DNA of 64,000 nucleotides, from positions 18,007 through 82,006 of the forward strand of contig DATEJK010000177.1 in the NCBI GenBank assembly GCA_035278025.1, read 5' to 3'. The notes below the pieces were generated by a model. That model was given only the letters and a program-made list of their open reading frames with translations, did no database searches and was not told the DNA's origin. Shown here piece by piece: positions 32,860-41,174 of this stretch. The DNA comes from JAICWP01 sp035278025. Lineage in GTDB: Bacteria; Acidobacteriota; Terriglobia; Terriglobales; Acidobacteriaceae. Each line of letters begins with the position of its first letter. Position 1 is the first letter of the stretch. The position numbers were made by a program, and so were the translations under genes.

Positions 32860-34107
32860 TTATTCCTGCCGCAGCGCCTCCACCGGCTCCAGCCTGGCCG
32901 CCCTGCTCGCCGGATATAGGCCGGCCGCGATCCCCGCCGCCGCCAGCGCCAGAATCGCCGCCAGCGCCGAGAGCGGCACAATGCGCGGCGTATCGAATCC
33001 TTCCGGCGCCGGCAGCGTGCCCAGAGCCGTGACCAGCCCGTAAGTGATCGTGGCCCCAATCCCGCCGCTCAGCCCCGTCAGAAACGCGCCCTCCAGAAAG
33101 AATTGCATCAGAATGTCGCGCCGGGTCGCCCCCAGCGCCTTGCGCAGCCCGATTTCCCGCGTGCGCTCGCTCACCGACACCAGCATGATGTTGATGATCC
33201 CAATCGCGCCCAGGGCCAGCGTCACCAGCCCCACCGCGCCCAGAAATGAATCCATGGCGTCGAAAATCAGCCCCACCCGCCGCGAGCCCTCAATCGTGTC
33301 CCAGTCTTCAAATGCATCCTCGGATTTCGCGCTGAAGTTGTGCCGCCGCGCGATCACCTGATGCACTTCCTGCTTCGCCGCCAGGTGCTCTTCCCGCGTG
33401 CGCGGCTGGTAGTTCAGAAACGAAACCGCGTCTTCGCTGTTCTGCTCCTTCAGCGGAAACAGCACCCGCATCGTATTCAGCGGCATGAATATGCGGATGT
33501 TGGTGCCGTTGTGCCCTTCCTTCCCCAGTTGCGCCAGCACCCCGATTACCTTGAACTCCGCGCCATTGAGCAGGATGGTGTTGCCCACTGCCGCCCGCCC
33601 GGGAAACATGTCCTTGAGCAGTTCCCAGCCCACCACCGCCACCCGCCGCCGTTCGTTGTTGTCCTCATCGTTAATCCAGCGTCCGTTGCCCACCGGCACA
33701 TTGCGGATCTGGTTGTAATCCGGGGTTACCCCGAACACCTGGCCGTTGGTGCTGCGGTAGTCGCTGCTGGCGCGGATGTCGTCCCGCTCCAGCACCGGCG
33801 AAATGGCGCCTATGTGCTGCGCCTCCCCCCGGATGGCCAGGTAATCTCCGTAGGTGATGTGGTACGGCTGCGCCGAGGCCAGGCTGCCTTCCACCGCCGG
33901 AATCCGGCCCGGGAAGCTGAACATGATGTTGCGGCCCAGCTCCGCCAGGTTCTTTTCCTGTCCCGAACGGAAGCCCTCCCCCAGCCCCACCAGCAGCAGC
34001 AGCGAGCCCACTCCCCAGGCAATACCGAACATGGTAAGAAACGAGCGCAGCTTGTGCGCCCACAGGGTTTGCAGCGATTGCCGCAGGATTTCCTTCAGTA
34101 GATTCAT
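32860..34107 (-). CDS. MacB-type ABC transporter permease (first of pair)
   Basis: A 415-residue protein of the same architecture as its neighbour (about one third identical by eye): MNLLKEILRQSLQTLWAHKL, TM1, a periplasmic domain, and three C-terminal helices with IGLRKALGATRRDILMQFFL. It likely works with the second permease as a heterodimer in a mechanotransmission-type ABC system (macrolide, lipoprotein or peptide extrusion). Starting at the ATG at 34107, rather than the longer frame to 34170, agrees with family N-termini. The ATPase is missing locally. Confidence 0.9.
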   Translation of the reverse strand: MNLLKEILRQSLQTLWAHKLRSFLTMFGIAWGVGSLLLLVGLGEGFRSGQEKNLAELGRNIMFSFPGRIPAVEGSLASAQPYHITYGDYLAIRGEAQHIGAISPVLERDDIRASSDYRSTNGQVFGVTPDYNQIRNVPVGNGRWINDEDNNERRRVAVVGWELLKDMFPGRAAVGNTILLNGAEFKVIGVLAQLGKEGHNGTNIRIFMPLNTMRVLFPLKEQNSEDAVSFLNYQPRTREEHLAAKQEVHQVIARRHNFSAKSEDAFEDWDTIEGSRRVGLIFDAMDSFLGAVGLVTLALGAIGIINIMLVSVSERTREIGLRKALGATRRDILMQFFLEGAFLTGLSGGIGATITYGLVTALGTLPAPEGFDTPRIVPLSALAAILALAAAGIAAGLYPASRAARLEPVEALRQE

Positions 34108-34713
34108 AGGCTGGCCGCGATGGGGCCCCTCCGGCGCAGACCTGCACACCTTCAGATACGCGGCGGACAAATCCTAAGTTCCACCCTTATTGTGATACGC
34201 CGGAACGCTACAGGTATGTGACGAAGCCTGAGGGGGTTGGATAGCAGGAGGGCGCGGGTTTCAACGTTTCAGTGTTTGAAGGTTTCAGGGTTTCCAGGTT
34301 TCCAGGGTTTCAAGGTTCCATGGTTTCATGGATGGTATCGAAGCTTCTCAGGACCTGCGGGTTGAAAAGCCTAAGCTCTAATCCGGCAAATGTCTCCCCT
34401 CAGCTCTAATCTTAGCCATGTCATCCTGAGGGCGCGCGACCCGAACTTGTGAGGGGAGCGCAACCGAAGGACCTATGCATTTGTTGCAGGATCACTGAAC
34501 TGCAAAGACAGTTGCTTTCTCCACGCCGTGGCAAGTTTTGGTTTTGACTCTGTGGCCCGCACGCCCTCGCCCGCGAACCTATGCTTTCAACTCGCCGTGG
34601 AAGCGCCCGGCTTTAGCCGGGCGAACAGGATGGCTTAGAAACTGGGCTTTAGCCCTCGTGGTTTCTGGCCCGCACGCCCTCGCCCGCGAGCGCTTTTCTG
34701 AAACCTTGAAACC
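34108..34713. other. Repeat-filled intergenic region
   Basis: No gene. From left to right: a low-complexity stretch of GGTTTC/GGTTTCCA repeats (about 34257-34335), a family A copy (34419-34474), the twin-hairpin family B copy (34594-34673, GCCCGGCTTTAGCCGGGC and GGGCTTTAGCCC), then TGAAACCTTGAAACC near 34699-34713, which supplies the stop codon of the next gene. Confidence 0.75.
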
Positions 34714-35307
34714 TCAAAGAGGTTGCGCGTGCTGCTTCCCAACTACCGGTTCTTCCTCCACCACCACCGTTTCCTTTCCCATGCGCCTCCCCACCTCCAC
34801 CGCCGTGGCCAGCGTGGCTTCACTGGTCTCCACTCCGCGCACAATCTCCAGCCGCTTCACGGTGTCCACCGGGTTGAAAAAGCGCATGCCCACGCACAAC
34901 GCTCCGCGATAGGTGACGGAAGCAATCTCGCTGACGCTCAGGCTAGAGGTATTCGTAGCCAGGATGGTGGCGGGACGGCAAATCTTGTCCAGCAGGGTAA
35001 AAATTTCAATCTTCGATTCCAGTTCGTCGGGGATGGCTTCAATCACCAGCTCCGCCTGCCGCGCCGCCTCTTCCACCGAGCGCGCGAATTCCAGCCGCCC
35101 CATCACCGCCGCCGCCTCGGCCGCGACCACCTCTCCCAACCGCACCGCCTTCTCCAGGCGGCCGCGGATTTCGCTTTCCGCCTGCCGCAGGTCGGCGGAA
35201 AGAATGTCTTCCAGGATGGTGCGATAGCCGCCCTGCGCCGCCGTCTGCGCGATGCCCCGCCCAAGAGTGCCCGCCCCAATCACGGCCACGGTGCGGACTT
35301 CGCCCAC
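34714..35307 (-). pseudogene. C-terminally truncated 3-hydroxyacyl-CoA dehydrogenase
   Basis: A 197-residue frame with a complete N-terminal Rossmann domain of 3-hydroxyacyl/3-hydroxybutyryl-CoA dehydrogenase (VAVIGAGTLGRGIAQTAAQG, ILATNTSSLSVSEIA, MRFFNPVDTVKRLEIVRG). The family is about 280-310 residues; here the sequence breaks off where 'ND.PGFV.NR' should follow, reading VVVEEEPVVGKQHAQPL, and the TGA lies in a repeat. The helical C-domain that makes the dimer and active site is missing. It is probably non-functional, although the frame is intact. The GTG start overlaps the stop of the upstream small gene. Confidence 0.82.
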
Positions 35308-35495
35308 TACTTCCCGCCCTTCTCCAGTTGCTGCAGCACGGAATCGTAGTTGGGTTGAACTTTACGCATGTAATCGGAGAGGCGCTTGCGCTCCTCGTCA
35401 TCCATCATGGGGATGGTGGCGACAATGCGCCGCAAGGTGGTGGAAATGTCGTCCACGTAATTCATCAAGCGTATAAGTTCGCCGGTTGCGGCCAT
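35307..35495 (-). CDS. Small conserved-looking helical protein
   Basis: A 62-residue protein with an excellent ribosome binding site (AGGGAG, 5 nt before the ATG at 35495). The sequence is charged and helical: MAATGELIRLMNYVDDISTT... MMDDEERKRLSDYMRKVQPN. It has no Cys and no membrane segment. No family recognised. It is co-transcribed with the truncated dehydrogenase downstream (1-nt overlap). Confidence 0.65.
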   Translation of the reverse strand: MAATGELIRLMNYVDDISTTLRRIVATIPMMDDEERKRLSDYMRKVQPNYDSVLQQLEKGGK

Positions 35496-35601
35496 GAAGT
35501 CTCCCTGCTCTTTGCCCGCTGACCGGGCAAACAAGTATTCTCTACGGCGGCTAAACATTAGTAAAGCGCGCGCCCCGCCCGCGAACCTATGCTTTCAACT
35601 C

Positions 35602-35672
35602 GCCGTGGAAGCGCCCGGCTTCAGCCGGGCGAACAGGATGGCTTCAAAACTGGGCTTTTAGCCCCTGTGGTT
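35602..35672 (+). repeat. Twin-hairpin repeat, family B
   Basis: GCCGTGGAAGCGCCCGGCTT, the hairpin GCCCGGCTTCAGCCGGGC, then GAACAGGATGGCTTCAAAACT, a second hairpin GGGCTTTTAGCCC, and TGTGGTT. It is followed by TCTGAAACCTCCGAAACC repeats (35707-35744). Other copies are at 34594, 42288, 48388, 49772, 61482 and 62438. Confidence 0.85.
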
Positions 35673-35797
35673 GGTGGCGAAGGCGCCCTCGCCAGCGAAC
35701 GCTTTTCTGAAACCTCCGAAACCTTGAAACTTTGAAACCTTGCCTTTGTCGGTTCCTCAGGTCTCTGTGGTAGATTTTGGGTTTTCACGGACGACAC

Positions 35798-36244
35798 ATG
35801 CTGCGCGACCGCAACCTTATCCCGCTCTCCCATCAACACCAGCACGCCCTCGCCCTCTGCGTGCAGATTGAACGCTCTCTGCAGGCCGGCGCCGCCGGCC
35901 TGGATGCCTTGCAGGCGCAGGTCGGCACCATGTTCAACCTGGAAATCCGCTGGCACTTCGCCGCCGAGGAAGAGACGCTCTTTCCCCAGGCCGCCGCCTT
36001 CCCCGAACTCCAGCCGCTGGTCGAGCAATTGCTGGCCGAGCACGCCACGCTGCGCCAATACTTTGCTCGCGCCCAAGCCCGCGAACTCAACTCCACCAGC
36101 CTGCGCGAATTCGCCCAAACCCTCTCCGCTCACATCCGCAAGGAAGAACGCGAGCTCTTCGAAGCTTGCCAGCGCCTGTTTCCACCGGAGAAGCTGAGCG
36201 CCGTGGGCGCCGCCCTCGACGCCGCCCTCCGCCGCACAACCTGA
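35798..36244 (+). CDS. Hemerythrin-like metal-binding protein
   Basis: A 148-residue four-helix-bundle protein with hemerythrin-type ligands: LIPLSHQHQHALALC (His), FNLEIRWHFAAEEETLFP (His..Glu), LLAEHATLRQYF (Glu/His), and the C-terminal HIRKEERELFEACQR (His..Glu). It probably carries a di-iron centre for O2, NO or iron storage/sensing. The frame opens at 35777, but the ATG at 35798 fits. It is divergent from the 35307-35495 gene, with a family B repeat in between. Confidence 0.85.
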   Translation: MLRDRNLIPLSHQHQHALALCVQIERSLQAGAAGLDALQAQVGTMFNLEIRWHFAAEEETLFPQAAAFPELQPLVEQLLAEHATLRQYFARAQARELNSTSLREFAQTLSAHIRKEERELFEACQRLFPPEKLSAVGAALDAALRRTT

Positions 36245-36255
36245 TTTGTTTTTCA

Positions 36256-36433
36256 TGTCATCCTAAGCGCGGCCGGCCGAATCCCTTGCGAATTCGCGCT
36301 TTATTTTTGAATGTCATTCTGAGCGAAGGAGGCCGATTCCCGCTTTGCGGGATCGGCCTGCGGAGTCGAAGTTGAGGCGCTAAGGCGGCGTCTGAGCCGC
36401 CTGCCGAAATCCTGAGCGCAGCGAAGGAGCTCC
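36256..36433 (+). repeat. Cluster of three family A repeat copies
   Basis: TGTCATCCTAAGCG (36256), TGTCATTCTGAGCG...GGAGTCGAAG with the internal hairpin GATTCCCGC/GCGGGATC (36312-36371), and CCGAAATCCTGAGCGCAGCGAAGGAGC (36405-36431). Another hairpin, GGCGGCGTCTGAGCCGCC, is between the last two. Confidence 0.75.
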
Positions 36434-36442
36434 TCCTAGTCT

Positions 36443-36649
36443 TCATCTGGTTGCTATCAGATAAATGATGGCCACCGGCCCCGCCAGGCTGGTCAAAACC
36501 GTTAACCAGTAGCCGAGAGGATTCTCATCCTGGTGCAACGTGTACCCCCTCGATCGTATCTGGCCAGATTGTAGCCCAGCGATTCCGAAGTAAAACACCA
36601 GCGAGGAAAGCAGGACTATGACTATTCTGGCTATCAGAAATCTGGGCAT
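36443..36649 (-). CDS. Small two-span membrane protein
   Basis: A 68-residue protein with two likely membrane helices, LIARIVIVLLSSLVFYFGIA and LTVLTSLAGPVAIIYLIA, and a loop SRGYTLHQDENPLGYW between. The start context (GGGGCGAAA-ATG) is similar to that of the PEP-CTERM gene. No family recognised; a real gene is likely because hydrophobic and charged residues are well ordered. Confidence 0.55.
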   Translation of the reverse strand: MPRFLIARIVIVLLSSLVFYFGIAGLQSGQIRSRGYTLHQDENPLGYWLTVLTSLAGPVAIIYLIATR

Positions 36650-36688
36650 TTTCGCCCCAACCCGGCGGGTCTGCTCCTGTCCTATTTT

Positions 36689-38002
36689 TCAATTGCCAGG
36701 CCCCGTCTCCAGCACCACAATATTGTCGGGCGCGGCCTTGTCATACCTCGGCAGCCGCAGCAGCGTCCCCGCCTCGCTCTCGCTCACCTCCACCGGCCCG
36801 CCCGTCTGCATCAGGTAAGCCCGCGTCACCCGCATCTGCAGCTTCGGCAGCAGCAGCGCTGAATCTTGCCAGTCCATCAGGTGCACAAAAATGCGGTTCT
36901 CTTTCTGCGTGGTCACGCCCCAGCTGCGCGGCGCAACCGGCCCCTCGCGCGTGCCATAAATGCTGTCGCCATATTTCCCCAGCCACTCCCCCATCTCCTT
37001 CAGCCGCTCCACCGCTTCCGGCTGAATTTTGCCCGTGGGCAGCGGGCCCACGTTGAGCAGCAGGTTGGCGTTGCGTCCGGCCGCCCCCACCAGGTAGCGG
37101 ATCATCTGCGTGCTCGTCTTCCAGTGATGGTCGCCCCGCGTGTAGCCCCAGGAATCATTCACCGTGTCGCAGGTTTCCAGCGGCAGCTTGCTGATCACCG
37201 GATTCTTGTCCCAGTCCGCGCTGGTCTGGCCCGGCAGGTCGCGCTCGAACATCTGGAAGTCCTCGCCCGGAAACGGCGCCCGATGGTGGTTGTTGCCGAT
37301 CAGCGCCCCCGGCTGCAGCTTGTGGATCAACGCGTAAGTACGCTCCAGTTGCCAGTCGGCGTTGGGCTTGTCCCACCAGCCGTCAAACCATATCCCGCCG
37401 ATGGAGCCATAATTGGTCAGCAGCTCCGTGAGCTGCGCGTTCATGAAATCGAGGTAGCGCTGCCAGTTTCCTCCCGGCGGCCGTCCCGCGCTCTGTCCGG
37501 TTCCACCCAGCGGGTAATAGTCCGGATTATGCCAGTCCAACTGCGAGTAGTAGAAGAACAGCTTGATGCCTTGCTTGTGGCACTCGCGCGCCAGCTCCGC
37601 CAGCGGATCGTGTTTCCACGGGGTGCGGTCCACCACGTTCCACGTCGTCTGTTTGGTGGCGAACATGGCAAAGCCGTCATGATGTTTGCTGGTAATTGTG
37701 ATGTACTTCGCGCCCGCCGCCTTGGCGATGGCCACCCATTCGGCGGCGTTGAAGTCCACGGGATTGAACTGCTGCGGCAGGGTTTCGTAGTCTTCAATGG
37801 GCATGTGGCGGTTGTTCATCACCCACTCGCCATCGCCCAGCACGCTGTAAACCCCCCAGTGGATGAACATCCCGAACTTGGCGTCGCGAAACCACTCCTG
37901 CTGCGGCGTGTCTCCGCTATTCGTCTGAGCCGCCGCTGGGTGCGCGCACAACACTGCCACGGCGGCCGCAAGAATCACTGATAGAAATTTGGGCGTTCTC
38001 AT
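36689..38002 (-). CDS. Secreted alpha-L-fucosidase (GH29)
   Basis: A 437-residue glycosidase with a signal peptide (MRTPKFLSVILAAAVAVLCA). GH29 hallmarks: FGMFIHWGVYSVLGDGEWVM, KYITITSKHHDGFAMF, FFYYSQLDWHNPDYYP, and the catalytic nucleophile Asp in GGIWFDGWWDK. It releases terminal alpha-L-fucose from glycans in the periplasm or outside, perhaps from plant or algal polysaccharides. The length is that of a single-domain GH29 without a carbohydrate-binding module. It lies downstream of pqqE on the same strand, but 100 bp and two repeats away, so it is probably a separate unit. Confidence 0.93.
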   Translation of the reverse strand: MRTPKFLSVILAAAVAVLCAHPAAAQTNSGDTPQQEWFRDAKFGMFIHWGVYSVLGDGEWVMNNRHMPIEDYETLPQQFNPVDFNAAEWVAIAKAAGAKYITITSKHHDGFAMFATKQTTWNVVDRTPWKHDPLAELARECHKQGIKLFFYYSQLDWHNPDYYPLGGTGQSAGRPPGGNWQRYLDFMNAQLTELLTNYGSIGGIWFDGWWDKPNADWQLERTYALIHKLQPGALIGNNHHRAPFPGEDFQMFERDLPGQTSADWDKNPVISKLPLETCDTVNDSWGYTRGDHHWKTSTQMIRYLVGAAGRNANLLLNVGPLPTGKIQPEAVERLKEMGEWLGKYGDSIYGTREGPVAPRSWGVTTQKENRIFVHLMDWQDSALLLPKLQMRVTRAYLMQTGGPVEVSESEAGTLLRLPRYDKAAPDNIVVLETGPGN

Positions 38003-38035
38003 TGTGGATTAGCACGATACACCCAACGGGGGTGC

Positions 38036-38161
38036 CCCACTCAAGCCCGCCTTTGGCTTGAGTGGGACCGCAACCCGTTTTCACCGCACATTAGGCCTGT
38101 ACACCCAGTTCGTCCGGGGTTGCTGGGTGCCCCACTCAAGCCCGCCTTTGGCTTGAGTGGG
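38036..38161 (+). repeat. Two family C hairpin repeats at the 3' end of pqqE
   Basis: Perfect 12-bp stems CCCACTCAAGCC/GGCTTGAGTGGG at 38036-38066 and 38131-38161, 95 bp apart. The second lies inside the pqqE frame and codes for GPTQAKGGLEWG of the protein; the first lies downstream of the stop and may act as a terminator. Confidence 0.88.
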
Positions 38162-39220
38162 ACCAAAACCCGCCGCCGCTTGCGCTTCATTGGCCTGCGC
38201 CACCGCCGCCGCCACCACCTGATGGCCGGGCGCCAGCGAGCACGCCGGATCGGTCGCCCCGGCATCTCCGGCCAGCAGCAGCGCCTGGCAGCGGCAGCCG
38301 CCAAAATCCTGACTGCGCCGCTCGCAGCTTCGGCAGGGCTCAGGCATCCACCCTTCCCCGCGAAAGCGCTGGAACGCCTCCGACTCCTCCCAGATCCAGC
38401 GCAGCGGCCTGGCCGTCACGTTTTCGAAGTGCATGCCCGGAATCACCGCCGCGGCATGGCAGGGCATGGCTTCCCCCGCGGGATCCACCAGCATCAGCTT
38501 GCGCCCCCAGCCGCCCATGCAGGGCTTGGGATACTTGCCGTAGTAGTCGGGCACCACAAAGTCAATGCGCATGCGGCCTCTCAGCCGCTCCTGCGCCGCC
38601 TTCACCGTGGCCAGAGACTCCTCCAATTGCTGCTCGCTGGGCAGGAGCGAGGCCCGGTTCTCCAGCGCCCACCCGTAATACTGCACGTTGGCGACTTCCA
38701 GCTTGTCCGCCTCCAGCTCTTCTGCCAGCCTGATCATCTGCGGCAGCCGCCCCAGGTTTTGCCGGTGCACCACCACGTTTATGGTGAATGCCACATTGTG
38801 CCCGCGAATGCGCCGCGCCAGCTCCAGCTTGTGCCCGTGCGCCCGCGCTCCGGCAATTTCGTCCGCCCCCGCTTCGTTCACATCCTGAAAACTGAGCTGG
38901 ATATGGTCCACCCCCGCCGCCACTATCCCCTCCAGCCGCTCCTCATTCAGCCCCATCCCGGAGGTGATGAGATTGACGTAGAGACCGGCCTGGCGTGCCG
39001 CCCCCACCAGTTCCACCAGGTCGGCGCGGACCAGCGGTTCCCCCCCGGTGAAGTCCACCTGCATCACGCCCAGCCCTCCCGCCTGGCGAAATACTTCGCT
39101 CCACTGCGCGCTTGTCAGCTCCGCCGCCCGCGCCTTCATCTGCAAAGGATTGGAGCAGTAAACACAGTGCAGCGGGCAGCGGTGCGTGAGTTCGGCGATG
39201 AGTGCCAGCGGTCCGGTCAT
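38081..39220 (-). CDS. pqqE: PQQ biosynthesis radical SAM enzyme PqqE
   Basis: A 379-residue radical SAM protein that makes the C-C bond between Glu and Tyr of PqqA, the first step of PQQ synthesis. The 4Fe-4S motif is CPLHCVYC (Cys15, Cys19, Cys22). SAM-binding segments include DFTGGEPLVRADL, and the C-terminal SPASM-type cluster has CMGGWGRKL, CHAAAV, CRSCERR and GGCRCQ plus a last Cys in DPACS. The start ATG overlaps the pqqD stop by 4 nt. The last about 30 residues (from GFGPTQAKGG) are encoded by an inserted repeat and the sequence between two repeats, so the natural tail has been replaced; the catalytic core is complete. Confidence 0.96.
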   Translation of the reverse strand: MTGPLALIAELTHRCPLHCVYCSNPLQMKARAAELTSAQWSEVFRQAGGLGVMQVDFTGGEPLVRADLVELVGAARQAGLYVNLITSGMGLNEERLEGIVAAGVDHIQLSFQDVNEAGADEIAGARAHGHKLELARRIRGHNVAFTINVVVHRQNLGRLPQMIRLAEELEADKLEVANVQYYGWALENRASLLPSEQQLEESLATVKAAQERLRGRMRIDFVVPDYYGKYPKPCMGGWGRKLMLVDPAGEAMPCHAAAVIPGMHFENVTARPLRWIWEESEAFQRFRGEGWMPEPCRSCERRSQDFGGCRCQALLLAGDAGATDPACSLAPGHQVVAAAVAQANEAQAAAGFGPTQAKGGLEWGTQQPRTNWVYRPNVR

Positions 39221-39498
39221 TCGTAGTCCACCGCCCGCCGTTCCTGCAGCCGTTCCAGAAACACGGCGGTCTCTTCAGCGACGCGCTCGGGAGCGGCGGC
39301 CGCAAATTCCCCCTGCAGCGCGCTTACAATTTCCGCGAAGGTATGCTGCCCGTCGCAGTGTTGCAGAATTTTCAGCCCTGGCGGATTCAGGCGCATGGCG
39401 CCCTCGGGCATCAGCAGCGTGGATTCCTGACCTTGTTGCTCGCTGATGCGGCAGCCGCGCGCCAGGCGCGGCCGCGAACTGGGCGCGGGGCGGCTCAC
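39217..39498 (-). CDS. pqqD: PQQ peptide chaperone PqqD
   Basis: A 93-residue protein starting at a GTG (VSRPAPSSRPRLARGCRISE) that overlaps the pqqC stop (GTGA). It has the PqqD pattern: RPRLA..CRI, LLMPEGAMRLNPPGLKILQH, CDGQHTFAEIVSAL and a helix ending AVFLERLQERRAVDY. This is a winged-helix-like peptide recognition (RRE) fold that hands PqqA to PqqE. The open frame runs much further upstream (to 40098) only because it lies inside pqqC; the true start is at 39498. Length is normal for PqqD. Confidence 0.95.
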   Translation of the reverse strand: MSRPAPSSRPRLARGCRISEQQGQESTLLMPEGAMRLNPPGLKILQHCDGQHTFAEIVSALQGEFAAAAPERVAEETAVFLERLQERRAVDYE

Positions 39499-40244
39499 CT
39501 GCTCTCCGGCAGTTGGAACGCCCCCGGCGGCGCCCATCCCGGCTGCACATAAGCAAAGTACAGCGCATCCAGCTGCGCCCACAGTATGTCGCACTTGGCG
39601 CGCAGCGCGCCGCACGCCAGTTCCTGCTGCTCGCGGCTCTCGGCGTGGCGCGTCACCCAATCCAGCGCGAAGCGCGCGTCTGCCGGTGCCTGTGACAGGC
39701 GCGCCTGGAAGTAATCCAGCCCGCCGCTCAGCCATGGATAATGTTTGCGCAGTGCATCCATGCGCAGGGCGATAAGCGTTCCGGAAAACAGTTCGGTCAA
39801 CGATGAAGCCACCGCCTCCACGAACGAGCGCTCGCTCACCAGCCGTAAATAGGCGTCCACGGCGTACTTCACCCCCGGCAACACTTCCCCCTCCCCCGCC
39901 ACGCGCTCCCGCTCCACCCCCGTAGCTTCGGCCAGTTTGATCCACTTTTCGATCCCGCCCGGTCGTCCCTCTTCGCCATCGTGGTCCACAATGCGCTTCC
40001 GCCAGGCGCGGCGGAATTCTGCGTCCTGGCTGCGTGCCACGATCAGCGCGTCTTTGATGGGAATCCGGCTCTGGTAGTAGTAGCGGTTCAGCGCCCACGC
40101 CTGCAGTTGCCCGCGCCGGAGCTTGCCTTCGTGCATCAGCAGGTGGAAGGGGTGGCGGTGGTGATAGCGCTCCTCTCCTATCTTGCGCAAGCGCACTACA
40201 AATTCATCCTGGCTCAGCAGGGGCGCGCTGGCAGTGGCGCTCAC
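39495..40244 (-). CDS. pqqC: Pyrroloquinoline-quinone synthase PqqC
   Basis: A 249-residue, all-helical, cofactor-less oxidase that carries out the last step: ring closure and eight-electron oxidation of AHQQ to PQQ. Family segments are clear: GEERYHHRHPFHLLMHEGKL, QLQAWALNRYYYQSRIPIKD, DHDGEEGRPGGIEKWIKLAE, VEAVASSLTELFSGTLIALR and HYPWLSGGLDYFQARLSQA. The His, Arg and Tyr residues around the substrate pocket appear present. The ATG overlaps the pqqB stop by 4 nt. Length is typical. Confidence 0.96.
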   Translation of the reverse strand: MSATASAPLLSQDEFVVRLRKIGEERYHHRHPFHLLMHEGKLRRGQLQAWALNRYYYQSRIPIKDALIVARSQDAEFRRAWRKRIVDHDGEEGRPGGIEKWIKLAEATGVERERVAGEGEVLPGVKYAVDAYLRLVSERSFVEAVASSLTELFSGTLIALRMDALRKHYPWLSGGLDYFQARLSQAPADARFALDWVTRHAESREQQELACGALRAKCDILWAQLDALYFAYVQPGWAPPGAFQLPESR

Positions 40245-41167
40245 AATTCGAACTCCCAGCCATCTTCGGCCATCTCCCAGCCGGCGGCCCGCGCCTGCCG
40301 GTGCTGCGCGCTCTCCTCATCCAGCATGGGATTGGTATTGTTGATGTGAATATATATTTTGCGCGGCCCTTGCAGCCGGGCCAGCCGCTCCAGGCTGCCT
40401 CCCGGCCCGCCCACCGGCAGGTGGCCCATCTCCCGCGCCATGGGCCCGCCGCCGCGCGTCTGCCGTAGTTCATCGTCGGACCAGAAGGTGCCGTCCAACA
40501 ACAACAGCTTGCACTCCGGCATCGCCGCCTGCAGTTCCGCGGTGATGGCGGGCAACGCGGGCGCGAACAGCATTTTCCCGCCTTTACCTTCCAGCACCAG
40601 GGCCAGCACCGCCTCATCGCCGGCCAGCCCGCCGCGCTCTCCTTCGCTCACGTATCCAGGATAAGAACCCGGCAGCGCAATCGTCCGGCAACAAATACTC
40701 GCGCCCGGCCGCTCCCCGCTTTTCAGTTCAAAAACAGCGCCCGGGCGAACCTCCGTCCAAGTCGCCTGCCCCGGCATCCGCTCCAGCAGGCGGAAGAAGC
40801 TGTTGCCCTGGCCCACGATCTGGCGGATGGCTGCGGTCGAAAAAATCTTCAGCGGCTGGAACTCGCGCAGCAATAGCAGCCCCAGTACGTTATCCAGATC
40901 GCCGCTGCTCAGCACAATGCCCGCGATCGGGCTATGGCGCCCACCGGGCAGAGGGTGCAACTCCGGTGTGGCTTCAATCTGCGACCGCAGGTCGGGAGAG
41001 GCGTTCAGCAGAAACCAGGCCTCGCCGTCTGCGCTCACCGCCACCTGCGCCTGGCTGCGCGCCTTACTCCGCAGCCTGCCCTGGCGCAGACCGTGGCAAT
41101 TGGCACAGCCGCAGTTCCACTGCGGGAAACCTCCTCCCGCCGCGGAACCCAGCAATTTGATCCGCAT
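40241..41167 (-). CDS. pqqB: PQQ biosynthesis metallo-hydrolase PqqB
   Basis: A 308-residue metallo-beta-lactamase-fold protein of the PqqB type, thought to hydroxylate the tyrosine of the processed Glu-Tyr intermediate. It begins MRIKLLGSAAGGGFPQWNCG with the CGCANC zinc site and has NASPDLRSQIEATPELHP, GIVLSSGDLDNVLGLLLLRE (metal-like Asp), LLLDGTFWSDDEL and YIHINNTNPML near the end. Like other PqqB it lacks the full HxHxDH motif. Its ATG is 7 bp after the pqqA stop. Confidence 0.96.
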   Translation of the reverse strand: MRIKLLGSAAGGGFPQWNCGCANCHGLRQGRLRSKARSQAQVAVSADGEAWFLLNASPDLRSQIEATPELHPLPGGRHSPIAGIVLSSGDLDNVLGLLLLREFQPLKIFSTAAIRQIVGQGNSFFRLLERMPGQATWTEVRPGAVFELKSGERPGASICCRTIALPGSYPGYVSEGERGGLAGDEAVLALVLEGKGGKMLFAPALPAITAELQAAMPECKLLLLDGTFWSDDELRQTRGGGPMAREMGHLPVGGPGGSLERLARLQGPRKIYIHINNTNPMLDEESAQHRQARAAGWEMAEDGWEFEL

Positions 41168-41174
41168 TCGCGGA

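Noticed and set aside
38081..39220. pqqE as a pseudogene because of the repeat at its 3' end
   Set aside because: All cluster-binding Cys residues and the core domains precede the insertion, and the total length is normal for PqqE.
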